Part shown: positions 8,616-15,375 of the stretch, piece by piece | Numbering within the stretch: the stretch's first letter is position 1 | Layout of the letters: each line of letters begins with the position of its first letter | NCBI GenBank assembly: GCA_946479855.1 | Contig: CAMLHL010000039.1 | Coordinates: forward strand, 1-27,726 | Origin: an uncultured Pseudomonadota bacterium | GTDB lineage: Bacteria; Pseudomonadota; Gammaproteobacteria; Burkholderiales; Rhodocyclaceae | Direction: 5' to 3' | Length of the DNA stretch: 27,726 bases | The notes under the pieces: generated by a model | What the model saw: only the letters and a program-made list of their open reading frames with translations | The model's database searches: none | What the model was told of the DNA's origin: nothing | Program-made: the position numbers and the translations under genes

Positions 8616-9005
8616 CGGGCGTCCTGCCGAAAGAGTGAGGCGCGCAGTGTAAGCCATCGTGCCGGAAAGGCTCAGCAGAATTGTCGTGCCGGTGGAAAAA
8701 TGGACGAGCAGGCTGCTTTTCCGTAAGCTGGCCCGGCTGCTAAGGAGCCGCGCTGCCCGGCTTTCCGAAGAGGGCCGATGCTGTGCGAGAAACTATATGA
8801 GAAGGACTTGCCGCGGTGCCCGGTGCTGACGGGCGGGTCCTTCGTTGCCAAGGCGCACCCCGGTGGACGCCTTCGGCCTGGGGGGGCAAGTCCTGAACGG
8901 TTTGGGGCGACTGCTGGCGGACTTTCTCTTGGCGGTGGGCGAATGCTACGGTCGACCCCGGCGAGGGGCGATTTTCACCAACTTTGGCGTTGAAAGGGCG
9001 GGACC
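8616..9005. other. 390-base intergenic region without a convincing gene
   Basis: This gap lies between the divergent starts of ycaO and the exonuclease. A 71-codon frame at 8778-8993 on the plus strand is Gly/Arg/Pro-rich, has no Shine-Dalgarno and looks like GC-driven chance. The main content is the strong inverted-repeat set at 8801-8894, entered separately. A TATATG hexamer at 8794-8799 could be a -10 box, but no good -35 precedes it. Confidence 0.6.
8801..8894 (+). ncRNA. Candidate structured RNA (three-way junction with alternative pairing)
   Basis: AGGACTTGCC (8803-8812) pairs perfectly with GGCAAGTCCT (8885-8894) and would close a junction holding two hairpins: GCCCG/CGGGC (8818-8822 with 8830-8834) and AAGGCGCAC with GTG-GA-CGCCTT (8850-8858 with 8863-8873, two-base bulge). 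GAAGGAC (8801-8807) can instead pair with GTCCTTC (8837-8843), which is mutually exclusive with the closing helix. It sits about 110 bases upstream of the exonuclease start. The strand is assigned from that context; the opposite strand folds similarly and would lie upstream of ycaO. I recognise no known riboswitch consensus. Structure is seen; transcription and function are inference. Confidence 0.35.
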
Positions 9006-9587
9006 ATGGATGTCGAGATTTACGTCAGCACCGATGTCGAGACTGATGGGCCGGTGGCAGGCATTCATTCGATGCTGAGCATCGGATCGGCAGCGTACAC
9101 GGCTGACAAGCAGTTGCTCGCAACTTTTTCCGCCAATCTGGAGACAGTGCCGGGGTTCCGTGCGGATAAACAAACCGCCGCCTGGTGGGCGACGCAGCCG
9201 GAGGCGTGGGCGGCATGTCGGGTCAGTCAGGAAGCGCCGTCGGCCGCCATGCGCCGGTATCTGGCCTGGCTCAAAGAACTGCCGGGACGCCTCGTATTCG
9301 TGGCTTACCCGGCAGCATTCGATTTCCCGTTCGTTTATTGGTATCTGACCCAGTATGCCGGGGAAAATCCCTTTGGATACTCGGTAATAGACATCAAGAC
9401 CTACGCGATGGCCATGCTCCGCAAGCCCTACCGGACCTGCGGAAAGCAATCGATGCCGGCGGCCTGGTTCGATCCGGTGGCGCACACCCATGTTGCACTC
9501 GACGACGCGCTCGAACAGGGCAGCCTGTTCTGCAACATGCTGAAAACGAACCTCCTGGCTCGCGTTAACGACAACCCGCTGCTTTGA
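9006..9587 (+). CDS. DEDDh-family 3'-5' exonuclease
   Basis: A 193-residue single-domain protein with the DnaQ-like exonuclease residues in order: Asp10 and Glu12 in STDVETDGP, Asp106 in YPAAFDFPF, and His162 with Asp167 in [11 protein letters not shown] (HxAxxD). These ligate two metal ions for removing nucleotides from a 3' end, on DNA or RNA. The protein lacks polymerase-binding or other extra domains and has DVETDG in place of the more common DxETTG, so it is not clearly DnaQ, RNase T or Orn. The substrate therefore stays open. The ATG at 9006 has no strong Shine-Dalgarno. It is convergent with the 88-aa gene, which ends 42 bases further on. Confidence 0.82.
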   Translation: MDVEIYVSTDVETDGPVAGIHSMLSIGSAAYTADKQLLATFSANLETVPGFRADKQTAAWWATQPEAWAACRVSQEAPSAAMRRYLAWLKELPGRLVFVAYPAAFDFPFVYWYLTQYAGENPFGYSVIDIKTYAMAMLRKPYRTCGKQSMPAAWFDPVAHTHVALDDALEQGSLFCNMLKTNLLARVNDNPLL

Positions 9588-9608
9588 CGCGGCTTGTCGC
9601 TTGCAGCG

Positions 9609-9635
9609 GTTTGATCCGGGTCGCCCCGGTCAAAC
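9609..9635. terminator. Bidirectional hairpin overlapping the stop of the 88-aa gene
   Basis: GTTTGA (9609-9614) and CCGGG (9616-9620) pair with CCCGG (9625-9629) and TCAAAC (9630-9635): 11 pairs with one bulged T and a TCGC loop. It lies 22 bases past the exonuclease stop and includes the stop codon of the minus-strand gene ending at 9630. A shared 3' end for both convergent genes is the likely role. Confidence 0.5.
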
Positions 9636-9896
9636 GTCTTGTGTGCTCGTCCCGACTTGATTGCCCGTCAGCTGCCGGACACATTTGGTCATATTGTCCC
9701 GCGATTCCTCAAGCATCTGGTTGCTGATCGAATCGTAACCGTGCTGGATAATCAGGCGACCCAGCAAATGATTGAATACTGCGCGCTCGATACGCGACCA
9801 AGCCCTTACGCCTTCTTCAGGAAATATCCGGCTGGCGCGCTGGACGAATTGCTCATGAGTTTCGTGGGAGAAAGCGCCATACATTTCCGTGACCAT
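9630..9896 (-). CDS. 88-aa protein of unknown function next to phasin
   Basis: The start ATG at 9896 has AAGGAG about 10 bases upstream, and residues before it in the longer open frame look non-coding. The 88 residues begin MVTEMYGAFSHETHEQFVQRASRIFPEEG and continue with WSRIERAVFNHLLGRLIIQHGYDSISNQMLEES, a probably helical protein without signal peptide or membrane span. No family is recognised. It follows the phasin gene by 133 bases on the same strand, separated by a terminator-like hairpin, and its leader carries a second hairpin (9918-9936) immediately before the Shine-Dalgarno. The proximity to phasin makes a link to polyhydroxyalkanoate granules possible, but that is only context. Confidence 0.65.
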   Translation of the reverse strand: MVTEMYGAFSHETHEQFVQRASRIFPEEGVRAWSRIERAVFNHLLGRLIIQHGYDSISNQMLEESRDNMTKCVRQLTGNQVGTSTQDV

Positions 9897-9917
9897 GGAA
9901 TTCTTCTCCTTGAATGA

Positions 9918-9936
9918 CCGCCTTTTCGGGAGGCGG
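9918..9936 (-). promoter_or_regulatory. Leader hairpin just upstream of the 88-aa gene's ribosome site
   Basis: CCGCCT (9918-9923) pairs with AGGCGG (9931-9936) around a 7-base loop. On the minus transcript this stem ends about 8 bases before AAGGAG of the gene starting at 9896. It could affect translation or processing; only the pairing is seen. Confidence 0.35.
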
Positions 9937-9990
9937 CTGTTTGTGTTTACCTTTGGTGTGTGGGTGCTCTGTCGGGGTTGGAGTGCCGGA

Positions 9991-10016
9991 GGGGCGCAGC
10001 CATGGGCTGCGGCCCC
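9991..10016 (-). terminator. GC-rich hairpin downstream of the phasin gene
   Basis: GGGGCGCAGCC (9991-10001) pairs with GGCTGC-G-G-CCCC (10005-10016) with one bulged base and a 3-base loop. It lies 13 bases past the phasin stop on the minus strand. No U run follows, so it is a probable but not classical terminator or 3'-stabilising stem. Confidence 0.5.
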
Positions 10017-10029
10017 CATCTCGTTGGTT

Positions 10030-10455
10030 TTATGCGGCGAGTTTTTGCGACAGGGCAGTGGCCTTGCCGCTACGTTTTGCGCGGGTGCCAAGCACATCGA
10101 TGTTGGCGAGCTGCTCGTTCATGGCCTCGGTAATGAGTTGTTGCATCTCGGCCCCCATTTCCTGAAGCAAGCGCAAGGTTTCCATCTGGTAATCGGTCGC
10201 GGCGATCAGGTAGTCACGGTTGATATTGATGGCGTTGCGCATGCCGCTCTGCACCGTCTCCGACCATTTGGCGGGCTCCTGGGCGCTACCGGCATCCGAC
10301 CAGATCGCTCTCAGCTGCTGGCCGTTGCGGGTGATCAAGGCCTGCAAGCTGTCGAATTGCCAGGAGGCAAATGCCTCGGAACTTGAAAGAAGACTAGTGT
10401 TCAGTTCGCGGAAAAGATCCATGTTGCGGGAGATCGAGTCAGATTGAATAGCCAT
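10030..10455 (-). CDS. Phasin family protein (polyhydroxyalkanoate granule coat)
   Basis: A 141-residue, all-helical amphipathic protein with the composition of the proteobacterial phasin_2 family: an N-terminal segment with NMDLFRELNTSLLSSSEAF, a central region with many Gln/Ala, NINRDYLIAATDYQMETLRLL, and an Ala/Lys-rich tail (KRSGKATALSQKLAA). Phasins coat PHA granules in the cytosol and influence their number and size. It is somewhat shorter than the common betaproteobacterial PhaP (about 180-190). The ATG at 10453-10455 has GAGG upstream. No PHA synthase or depolymerase gene lies in the window, so the granule role rests on family resemblance. Confidence 0.82.
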   Translation of the reverse strand: MAIQSDSISRNMDLFRELNTSLLSSSEAFASWQFDSLQALITRNGQQLRAIWSDAGSAQEPAKWSETVQSGMRNAININRDYLIAATDYQMETLRLLQEMGAEMQQLITEAMNEQLANIDVLGTRAKRSGKATALSQKLAA

Positions 10456-10634
10456 GCTAAAGCCTCACTGTAAGAAGGGTATTCAGGATTGGAACGTCGT
10501 CGTTAAAATTTTTAATGTTTGACGTTGTACTGAATCTTCCTCTGTTCGGCCCGGGCAGGGTATCGGCCTATTCCGTAGCTATTGTCGGAGACTCCCTAAG
10601 TTATGTAAGGTTTCGCCTATACGACAAAAGTTAG

Positions 10635-11267
10635 TTACTCGCCCAGTTTATGGGTCAGCATGTAGCGTGTAATGTCGCTATTGTTGGAAAAATTCATTTT
10701 TTCCAGGATGCGCGCTCGATAGGTACTGACCGTCTTTGGGCTAAGGTGAAGACACTCGGCAATTTCAGTCAGGGGGGTTCCCTTGCTCAACATCCGCATT
10801 ACATCCAGTTCGCGAGCTGATAGTAATTCATGCGGCATTTTCTTGGCCTGGCGAACTGTACCGCTGAGGAGTTTGTCGGCGAGTGTCGGACTGAGATAAC
10901 GCTCGCCTGAACTGGCGCGGCGAATCGCAGCGAGGATTTCCTCGGGCGCGCTATCCTTCGGCAGGTAGCCGACCGCACCCGCTTCCAGCGCCGCCATGGC
11001 GTATTCGTCCTCGGCATACATGCTGAACACCAGGACCGGCAATTCAGGCTTGTCTCGCTTGACGACCTTGAGTACCTCGATCCCGTTCATGTCGGGCAAA
11101 CCGATATCCAGCAGCAACAGATCCCAGGGGGCGGAGCGGACCATATCCAGCCCCTCCCTGGCCGTGCGTGCCTGCCCGGCAACCTCGAAACCTCCGATAC
11201 TGCCGAGAAATTGTTTCAATCCGCCGCCAACAATAGCGTGGTCATCAACTATCAGTATTTTGGTCAT
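10635..11267 (-). CDS. NarL/FixJ-type response regulator
   Basis: A 210-residue two-domain regulator. The receiver (about 1-120) has the acidic pair in ILIVDDHAIV, phospho-acceptor Asp54 in LLLLDIGLPDMNG, the Ser of VLVFSMYAEDEY and the Lys of GYLPKDSAPEE. The C-terminal LuxR-type helix-turn-helix (about 145-205) reads LLSARELDVMRMLSKGTPLTEIAECLHLSPKTVSTYRARILEKM, split here only in prose. The partner is most likely the histidine kinase ending 237 bases upstream on the same strand, whose HisKA_3-type core matches NarL-class regulators. The gap between the two suggests its own promoter. The adjacent diguanylate cyclase and phasin are possible targets by position only. The start codon has a weak Shine-Dalgarno. 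Confidence 0.92.
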   Translation of the reverse strand: MTKILIVDDHAIVGGGLKQFLGSIGGFEVAGQARTAREGLDMVRSAPWDLLLLDIGLPDMNGIEVLKVVKRDKPELPVLVFSMYAEDEYAMAALEAGAVGYLPKDSAPEEILAAIRRASSGERYLSPTLADKLLSGTVRQAKKMPHELLSARELDVMRMLSKGTPLTEIAECLHLSPKTVSTYRARILEKMNFSNNSDITRYMLTHKLGE

Positions 11268-11504
11268 AGTGATTTACCCGTTGTTCGCTAATCGAGTCTG
11301 CCGTGCTTAATGACAGCGTTCTCTGTATGCGGTGGTCGCCGAGGCCGCAATGGCAAGGATTGGCCAGCCGAGCGGGATGTCAATTCGCGAGGTGACGGTC
11401 TTGGAGTGGCGCTCGCATTTTTTCCCATGCTGACTTGTGGAAGAGTGCGGGTTTTTGTTTTTTGTACCATGGTTGTGTTTCTGGGGCAGACGAACGATCA
11501 GAGC

Positions 11505-13853
11505 CTATCCATTGCGTGACGATAGGTGATAGTCCAGCCTTGGGATCGAGGCCGATTTAGCAAAGGTTTCCGGCGCTCTTCGGCTATCCATGCGGCGGGC
11601 ATTGGCGCGATGCAGCTTTTCCGCCAGTCCCAGCGGTACCTCCAAGGTGGCGGAAGTGCCGGCCCCCGGCTGGCTGGCGATGGAAAGCGTTCCCCCGATC
11701 ATGCCGAGTCGCCGTTCGATATTGGCCAGGCCGGAACCTTCTTGACTGTCGTCCGGGTTGAAGCCAGCGCCCTGGTCACGCACGCTGATGCGCAGCTTGT
11801 TCTCGGGCATTGATTCCAGCCTGACTGTTGCGCGATGCGTATGGGCATATTTGACAACGTTCATCAACAGTTCGCGCACCGCCTTGAAACAGAGTAATCG
11901 AATCGTCATGCTGACCGGTTCTGTATCTGGGGCGCAATCCATGTGGACCGTCAGCCCGTGATTGGACTGCACCCATCGCCCGAGGGATTCAAGTGCCGGA
12001 ATCAGTCCTCGTTCCCGGATGAGCGGGGGGTTCAGTTCGACGCTGAGCGTGCGAGCGGTCTGGATAATTCGGGATATATGCTCATTTACCTCCGCGACGA
12101 CAGCAAGGGTTTCCTCCTGCGGCGTGTTCTTGTCCAGTCCGCTCAATGCAAGGCGGGCACCGACCAGTAGTGGTTGCACATGATCGTGGAGCAGTTCGTA
12201 GAGCCGATCCCGTTCCCGCTGTTCGGTCCAGGTCAGTTGGCTGGATAGCTCCTGCAAGTGGGCAGCCCGCTCGGCGGCGAGTGTCGCGAGCCGGTCATGC
12301 GCCTCCTTAAGCTGATTTTCCATCAATCGACGTCCGGTTATGTCCTGCGTGATGCCAAAGGCGCTAATCAACTTGCCTTGGGCGTCGAATTCGAGCTCGG
12401 CCTTTTCGAATACCCATTTCACCACGCCGTCCACCAGCAGGCGGTGCTCGATAACATAGGGTTTGCCGCTGAGCGCGCTCTGCCACATGCTGTTCACAAA
12501 GGAGCGGTCATCCGGGTGGACACAAGAAAGAAATATTTCATAGGTCAGTGGCGTTCCCTCGGGGATGCCAAAAATTCTATGGTTCTCGGCTGACCAGGTC
12601 AGCTGCTTGCGCTGCAAGTCCAGCCGCCAGCTGCCGATGCTGGCAACGGCCTGGGCGCGAATGAGATCATCCTCGCTGGCGCGCAGGGCCATTTCCGTGA
12701 GCATTTGGTGCGTAATGTCGTCGGCGGAAATGATGATGCCGCTGATTTCGCCATCTTCATTAAGCCATGGATGGACGGCCCAGCGCAGCCAGTTCTTCGA
12801 GCCATCGGCGGTGATCCACATCTCCTGATCGTTCCGCGCCGGCGTTCCGGCCAGTGCCGCGCGGTGAACCCGCTTCCAGTCGTCCGAAATCTCAGGATAG
12901 ATCTCGTAGTGGTTGCGGCCGGTTAGATCGGCAATCCCGCGGCCGTAGTTGTCCAGCCATCGCCGGCTGGTGGCGAGATAGTTCATATTGCAGTCGAACA
13001 TGGCTATGCTGATCGGAGCCTCCGCGATCAAGGTGGCCAGCTGTTGCCGGTTCTTGATCAGGGCTTGCTCGGCCCGGCGGCGTTCGCTGATGTCACGCAG
13101 GATGATGGTAAAGACAGGACTCCCGGCAACAACGCTGCGGGAAATCGCAGCCTCGATGGGGAACTCGCTGCCATTGCTACGTAGCCCGTACAGTTCCCCC
13201 TGCAGAGGCATTTTGTGGCTGCCCTCCCGGGTACTGTCAAAATCCCTCAAATGATCGGAATGAGTGGCCCGGAAGCGCTCCGGGATCAGGCGTTCGATTG
13301 GTGATCCGATCATTTCGTCGGCCCTGTAGCCGAATGCCTGCTCGGCCGCTGGATTGAAGAGGATGATTTGCTGTTCCGCGTTGACCGAAATGATTGCGTC
13401 CAATGCGGAGTTGATGATGCCGGCCAGCCGGAAATCGCTTTCAGCGATAGATTGTTCGGCTTTCTGACGCTCGGATATTTCATTCCGCAGGCGATACTGC
13501 TGTCGTTTTGCGTAACGCCGAAAGCAAAAAAATATCCCGAAAATCGTCAGTACCGAAGCGACAAACACTGCCAGCGCCGGAAGCGGAATGATATGTGCCG
13601 CGACATCGCCGGCGGGTTGAAAGAAAACGTAGCTGCTGATCAGGGCGCCCAGGGCAACAAAGAGCAGTCCCGGGCCGACACCGCACAGAAACACGATCAG
13701 CGCCACCGCAGGATAAAAAGTCAGGTAAACATAGTCTGTTTGACTGGGCGTGATTGCCAGGGCAATGGCTGCTGTAAGCAGCGTGATCAATGCAGCCATC
13801 AGGTATCTGGCCCAAGCGGGGAGATTCAGGAAGCGGCGGTTGCGAGAGTCCAC
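11505..13853 (-). CDS. DUF4118-PAS(x3) sensor histidine kinase, NarX/UhpB-type core
   Basis: A 782-residue membrane kinase. The N-terminus (about 15-112) has several TM helices with a DUF4118/KdpD-like pattern (YVYLTFYPAVALIVFLCGVGPG; PAGDVAAHIIPLPALAVF). Three PAS domains follow (about 137-258, 270-380 and 395-508, ending ILRDISERRR, ISADDITHQ and ITQDITGRR). The dimerisation helix has the acceptor His556 in LYELLHDHVQPLL (HisKA_3 type). The HATPase domain contains NVVKYAHTH, RDQGAGF and GSGLANIERRLGMIGG. The start is a GTG at 13851-13853 with a weak ribosome site, so the exact N-terminus is uncertain. A NarL-type regulator follows, and a diguanylate cyclase is transcribed divergently. The signal sensed is unknown. 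Confidence 0.88.
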   Translation of the reverse strand: MDSRNRRFLNLPAWARYLMAALITLLTAAIALAITPSQTDYVYLTFYPAVALIVFLCGVGPGLLFVALGALISSYVFFQPAGDVAAHIIPLPALAVFVASVLTIFGIFFCFRRYAKRQQYRLRNEISERQKAEQSIAESDFRLAGIINSALDAIISVNAEQQIILFNPAAEQAFGYRADEMIGSPIERLIPERFRATHSDHLRDFDSTREGSHKMPLQGELYGLRSNGSEFPIEAAISRSVVAGSPVFTIILRDISERRRAEQALIKNRQQLATLIAEAPISIAMFDCNMNYLATSRRWLDNYGRGIADLTGRNHYEIYPEISDDWKRVHRAALAGTPARNDQEMWITADGSKNWLRWAVHPWLNEDGEISGIIISADDITHQMLTEMALRASEDDLIRAQAVASIGSWRLDLQRKQLTWSAENHRIFGIPEGTPLTYEIFLSCVHPDDRSFVNSMWQSALSGKPYVIEHRLLVDGVVKWVFEKAELEFDAQGKLISAFGITQDITGRRLMENQLKEAHDRLATLAAERAAHLQELSSQLTWTEQRERDRLYELLHDHVQPLLVGARLALSGLDKNTPQEETLAVVAEVNEHISRIIQTARTLSVELNPPLIRERGLIPALESLGRWVQSNHGLTVHMDCAPDTEPVSMTIRLLCFKAVRELLMNVVKYAHTHRATVRLESMPENKLRISVRDQGAGFNPDDSQEGSGLANIERRLGMIGGTLSIASQPGAGTSATLEVPLGLAEKLHRANARRMDSRRAPETFAKSASIPRLDYHLSSRNG

Positions 13854-14181
13854 GGGTTAGTCTCAAGAATGCGGATATCGGAAAAGTCGGCGACGGCATG
13901 CGGGGGGGGCGATGGCAATTGACCAGGCACTCCGGCGACATTAAAAACGATATCAGAAACGAAATCTGCGCTGAATCAGGTTTCCCTGACAGGAGAGGGG
14001 TGAAACCTTTTGCAGGCTGTGAGGATGTCCGATGCGGCTTGCGAAATCCGCTGATGGTCGAATTATCCCAAACTGCCGACAATGTACCCTTGATTCTTCA
14101 GTGGCCGAGGCTAATATTCAAAATGTTGTTGTCCGGCCATTACTTGCGCGCTTGTCAGCAAACGGATGCAAAGGAGGCATT
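13854..14181. other. Divergent intergenic region between the kinase and the diguanylate cyclase
   Basis: No gene is supported here. The upstream extension of the cyclase frame to an ATG at 14032 is rejected because a promoter lies inside it. The promoter and the GTG start of the cyclase are entered separately. I looked for c-di-GMP (GEMM) riboswitch signature bases and did not find them. Confidence 0.55.
14090..14117 (+). promoter_or_regulatory. Sigma-70-like promoter of the diguanylate cyclase gene
   Basis: A -35 box TTGATT (14090-14095) and a -10 box TAATAT (14112-14117) are separated by 16 bases. Transcription would start near 14124, downstream of the ATG at 14032 and upstream of the GTG at 14182, which supports the shorter protein. 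Confidence 0.55.
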
Positions 14182-15180
14182 GTGTCGATCTCAACTGCTG
14201 AAAATCAACCGGGAATCGCCAGATCCCCGTCCGCTTGCGCAAGGCCAGGCCGGGACAATTCGCTGACCAGCCTGCTGATCCTCAATCGTCAAGGCCTGAT
14301 TGTGTATGGCAATCAGGCATGGTTGCAGCTGATCGACGAACTGCAGCTCGCCGGGGCGAGCTATCGGATCGGCGGTGATTATCTGGCGGCCTGTCTGGCT
14401 GGCTGGGGAACCGATAACCTCGAACTCAGGCGGCATGGCATCAGCATTGCCGCCATCATGAAAGGAGGCAGTCAGCAACCGGCGATCAGATATTCCTGCA
14501 CGATTGACGGTGAGCCACGCTGGTTTTCTGTCTCTTCGCTGCCGCTACATTGCATCTCGGGAGATGGCATTCTTGTCACGCACAACGAAACCACCGGCGA
14601 TGTCCTGCGTGAGGAGACGCTGGCTCGCCAGGCTTTTTTTGATGCGCTGACCGACTTGCCCAATTACGCGCTGTTCAAGGATCGCCTGAATCACGCCATC
14701 GCGCAGGGCAGTCGCAGTGGCGAATCGCTGGCCACCATGTTTATCGATATCGATGACTTCAAGTCGATTAACGACACCTATGGTCATTTGTCGGGAAACC
14801 GTGTGCTGACCGATGTTGCACGGCGTTTATCCGCTTGCTTGCGCGAATGTGACACGGTTGCCCGTCTCGGCGGCGACGAATTTGGAATGCTGCTGCCGGG
14901 AATCGGTACCCGGGAGGCGGCTGAACATGTCGCCAGCAAGATGCTGGCTGCGCTTTCTCCTCCCTTCACCACGCACGACGGTCAGTGCTTTCAACTGACC
15001 GCCAGTATCGGAATCGCATTTTTCCCGATGGATGGCAATTCGCTGGATACCCTGATGCACCGCGCCGATCAGGCGATGTACCAGTCCAAAGAGGTCTGCA
15101 AGAGCAAATTGCACAGCAGCACGTTCGGATTTTGCGACCCGTGCCCCACCTTCAAACAGGCTGGCGCCGTGGCCGGCTAA
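14182..15180 (+). CDS. PAS-GGDEF diguanylate cyclase
   Basis: The preferred start is GTG at 14182, preceded by AAGGAGG four bases upstream, giving 332 residues; an in-frame ATG at 14032 would add 50 low-quality residues. The N-terminal half (about 30-160) reads as a PAS-like sensor (LLILNRQGLIVYGNQAWLQLIDEL; RWFSVSSLPL; ILVTHNETT). The C-terminal half is a GGDEF domain with the active-site GGDEF at 230-234, the metal/substrate motif FIDIDDFKSINDTYGH, and an RxxD inhibitory site (Arg221-Asp224) exactly five residues before GGDEF. It should make c-di-GMP from GTP in the cytosol and be subject to product inhibition. There is no TM segment and no EAL domain. It diverges from the PAS kinase/NarL pair, which may share its signalling network. 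Confidence 0.9.
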   Translation: MSISTAENQPGIARSPSACARPGRDNSLTSLLILNRQGLIVYGNQAWLQLIDELQLAGASYRIGGDYLAACLAGWGTDNLELRRHGISIAAIMKGGSQQPAIRYSCTIDGEPRWFSVSSLPLHCISGDGILVTHNETTGDVLREETLARQAFFDALTDLPNYALFKDRLNHAIAQGSRSGESLATMFIDIDDFKSINDTYGHLSGNRVLTDVARRLSACLRECDTVARLGGDEFGMLLPGIGTREAAEHVASKMLAALSPPFTTHDGQCFQLTASIGIAFFPMDGNSLDTLMHRADQAMYQSKEVCKSKLHSSTFGFCDPCPTFKQAGAVAG

Positions 15181-15207
15181 GCTTCTGGGCGTTAAACAAC
15201 ATAATCA

Positions 15208-15222
15208 GGGAGCATCGCTCCC
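15208..15222. terminator. Small inverted repeat between convergent genes
   Basis: GGGAGC (15208-15213) pairs with GCTCCC (15217-15222) around ATC, 28 bases past the diguanylate cyclase stop and before the end of the fusion gene at 15376. The stem is short and lacks a U run, so a terminator role is weakly supported. Confidence 0.3.
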
Positions 15223-15375
15223 GGCGCTACCGCTCGCACGATAGCCCTCATCCTGTATCGCCAGGGGCCGCTCCGCTGGATTTTGTCAGTACCTCTTGCC
15301 CGGTCGCAGGAAGGTCGGGGGCGAAGTCGTCTCCCTCGTTGTCAGCCGGGCTCTCCGCTAGTACGAGTTCTGTCG

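Noticed and set aside
7473..8726. 417-codon open frame antisense to ycaO
   Set aside because: Opposite a full-length YcaO; repetitive acidic/hydrophobic composition of a shadow frame.
8778..8993. 71-codon frame upstream of the exonuclease
   Set aside because: Overlaps the structured region, Gly/Arg-rich, and lacks a ribosome site.
11288..11470. 60-codon frame between the kinase and response regulator
   Set aside because: Ser/Pro/Arg-rich, no Shine-Dalgarno, no recognisable protein pattern; the gap is better left as non-coding.
14032..14181. Upstream 50-codon extension of the diguanylate cyclase
   Set aside because: A promoter-like pair lies within it and AAGGAGG precedes the GTG at 14182; the extra residues look random.
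13854..14181. Possible c-di-GMP riboswitch before the diguanylate cyclase
   Set aside because: The conserved GEMM bases are not present and no matching two-helix layout was found.
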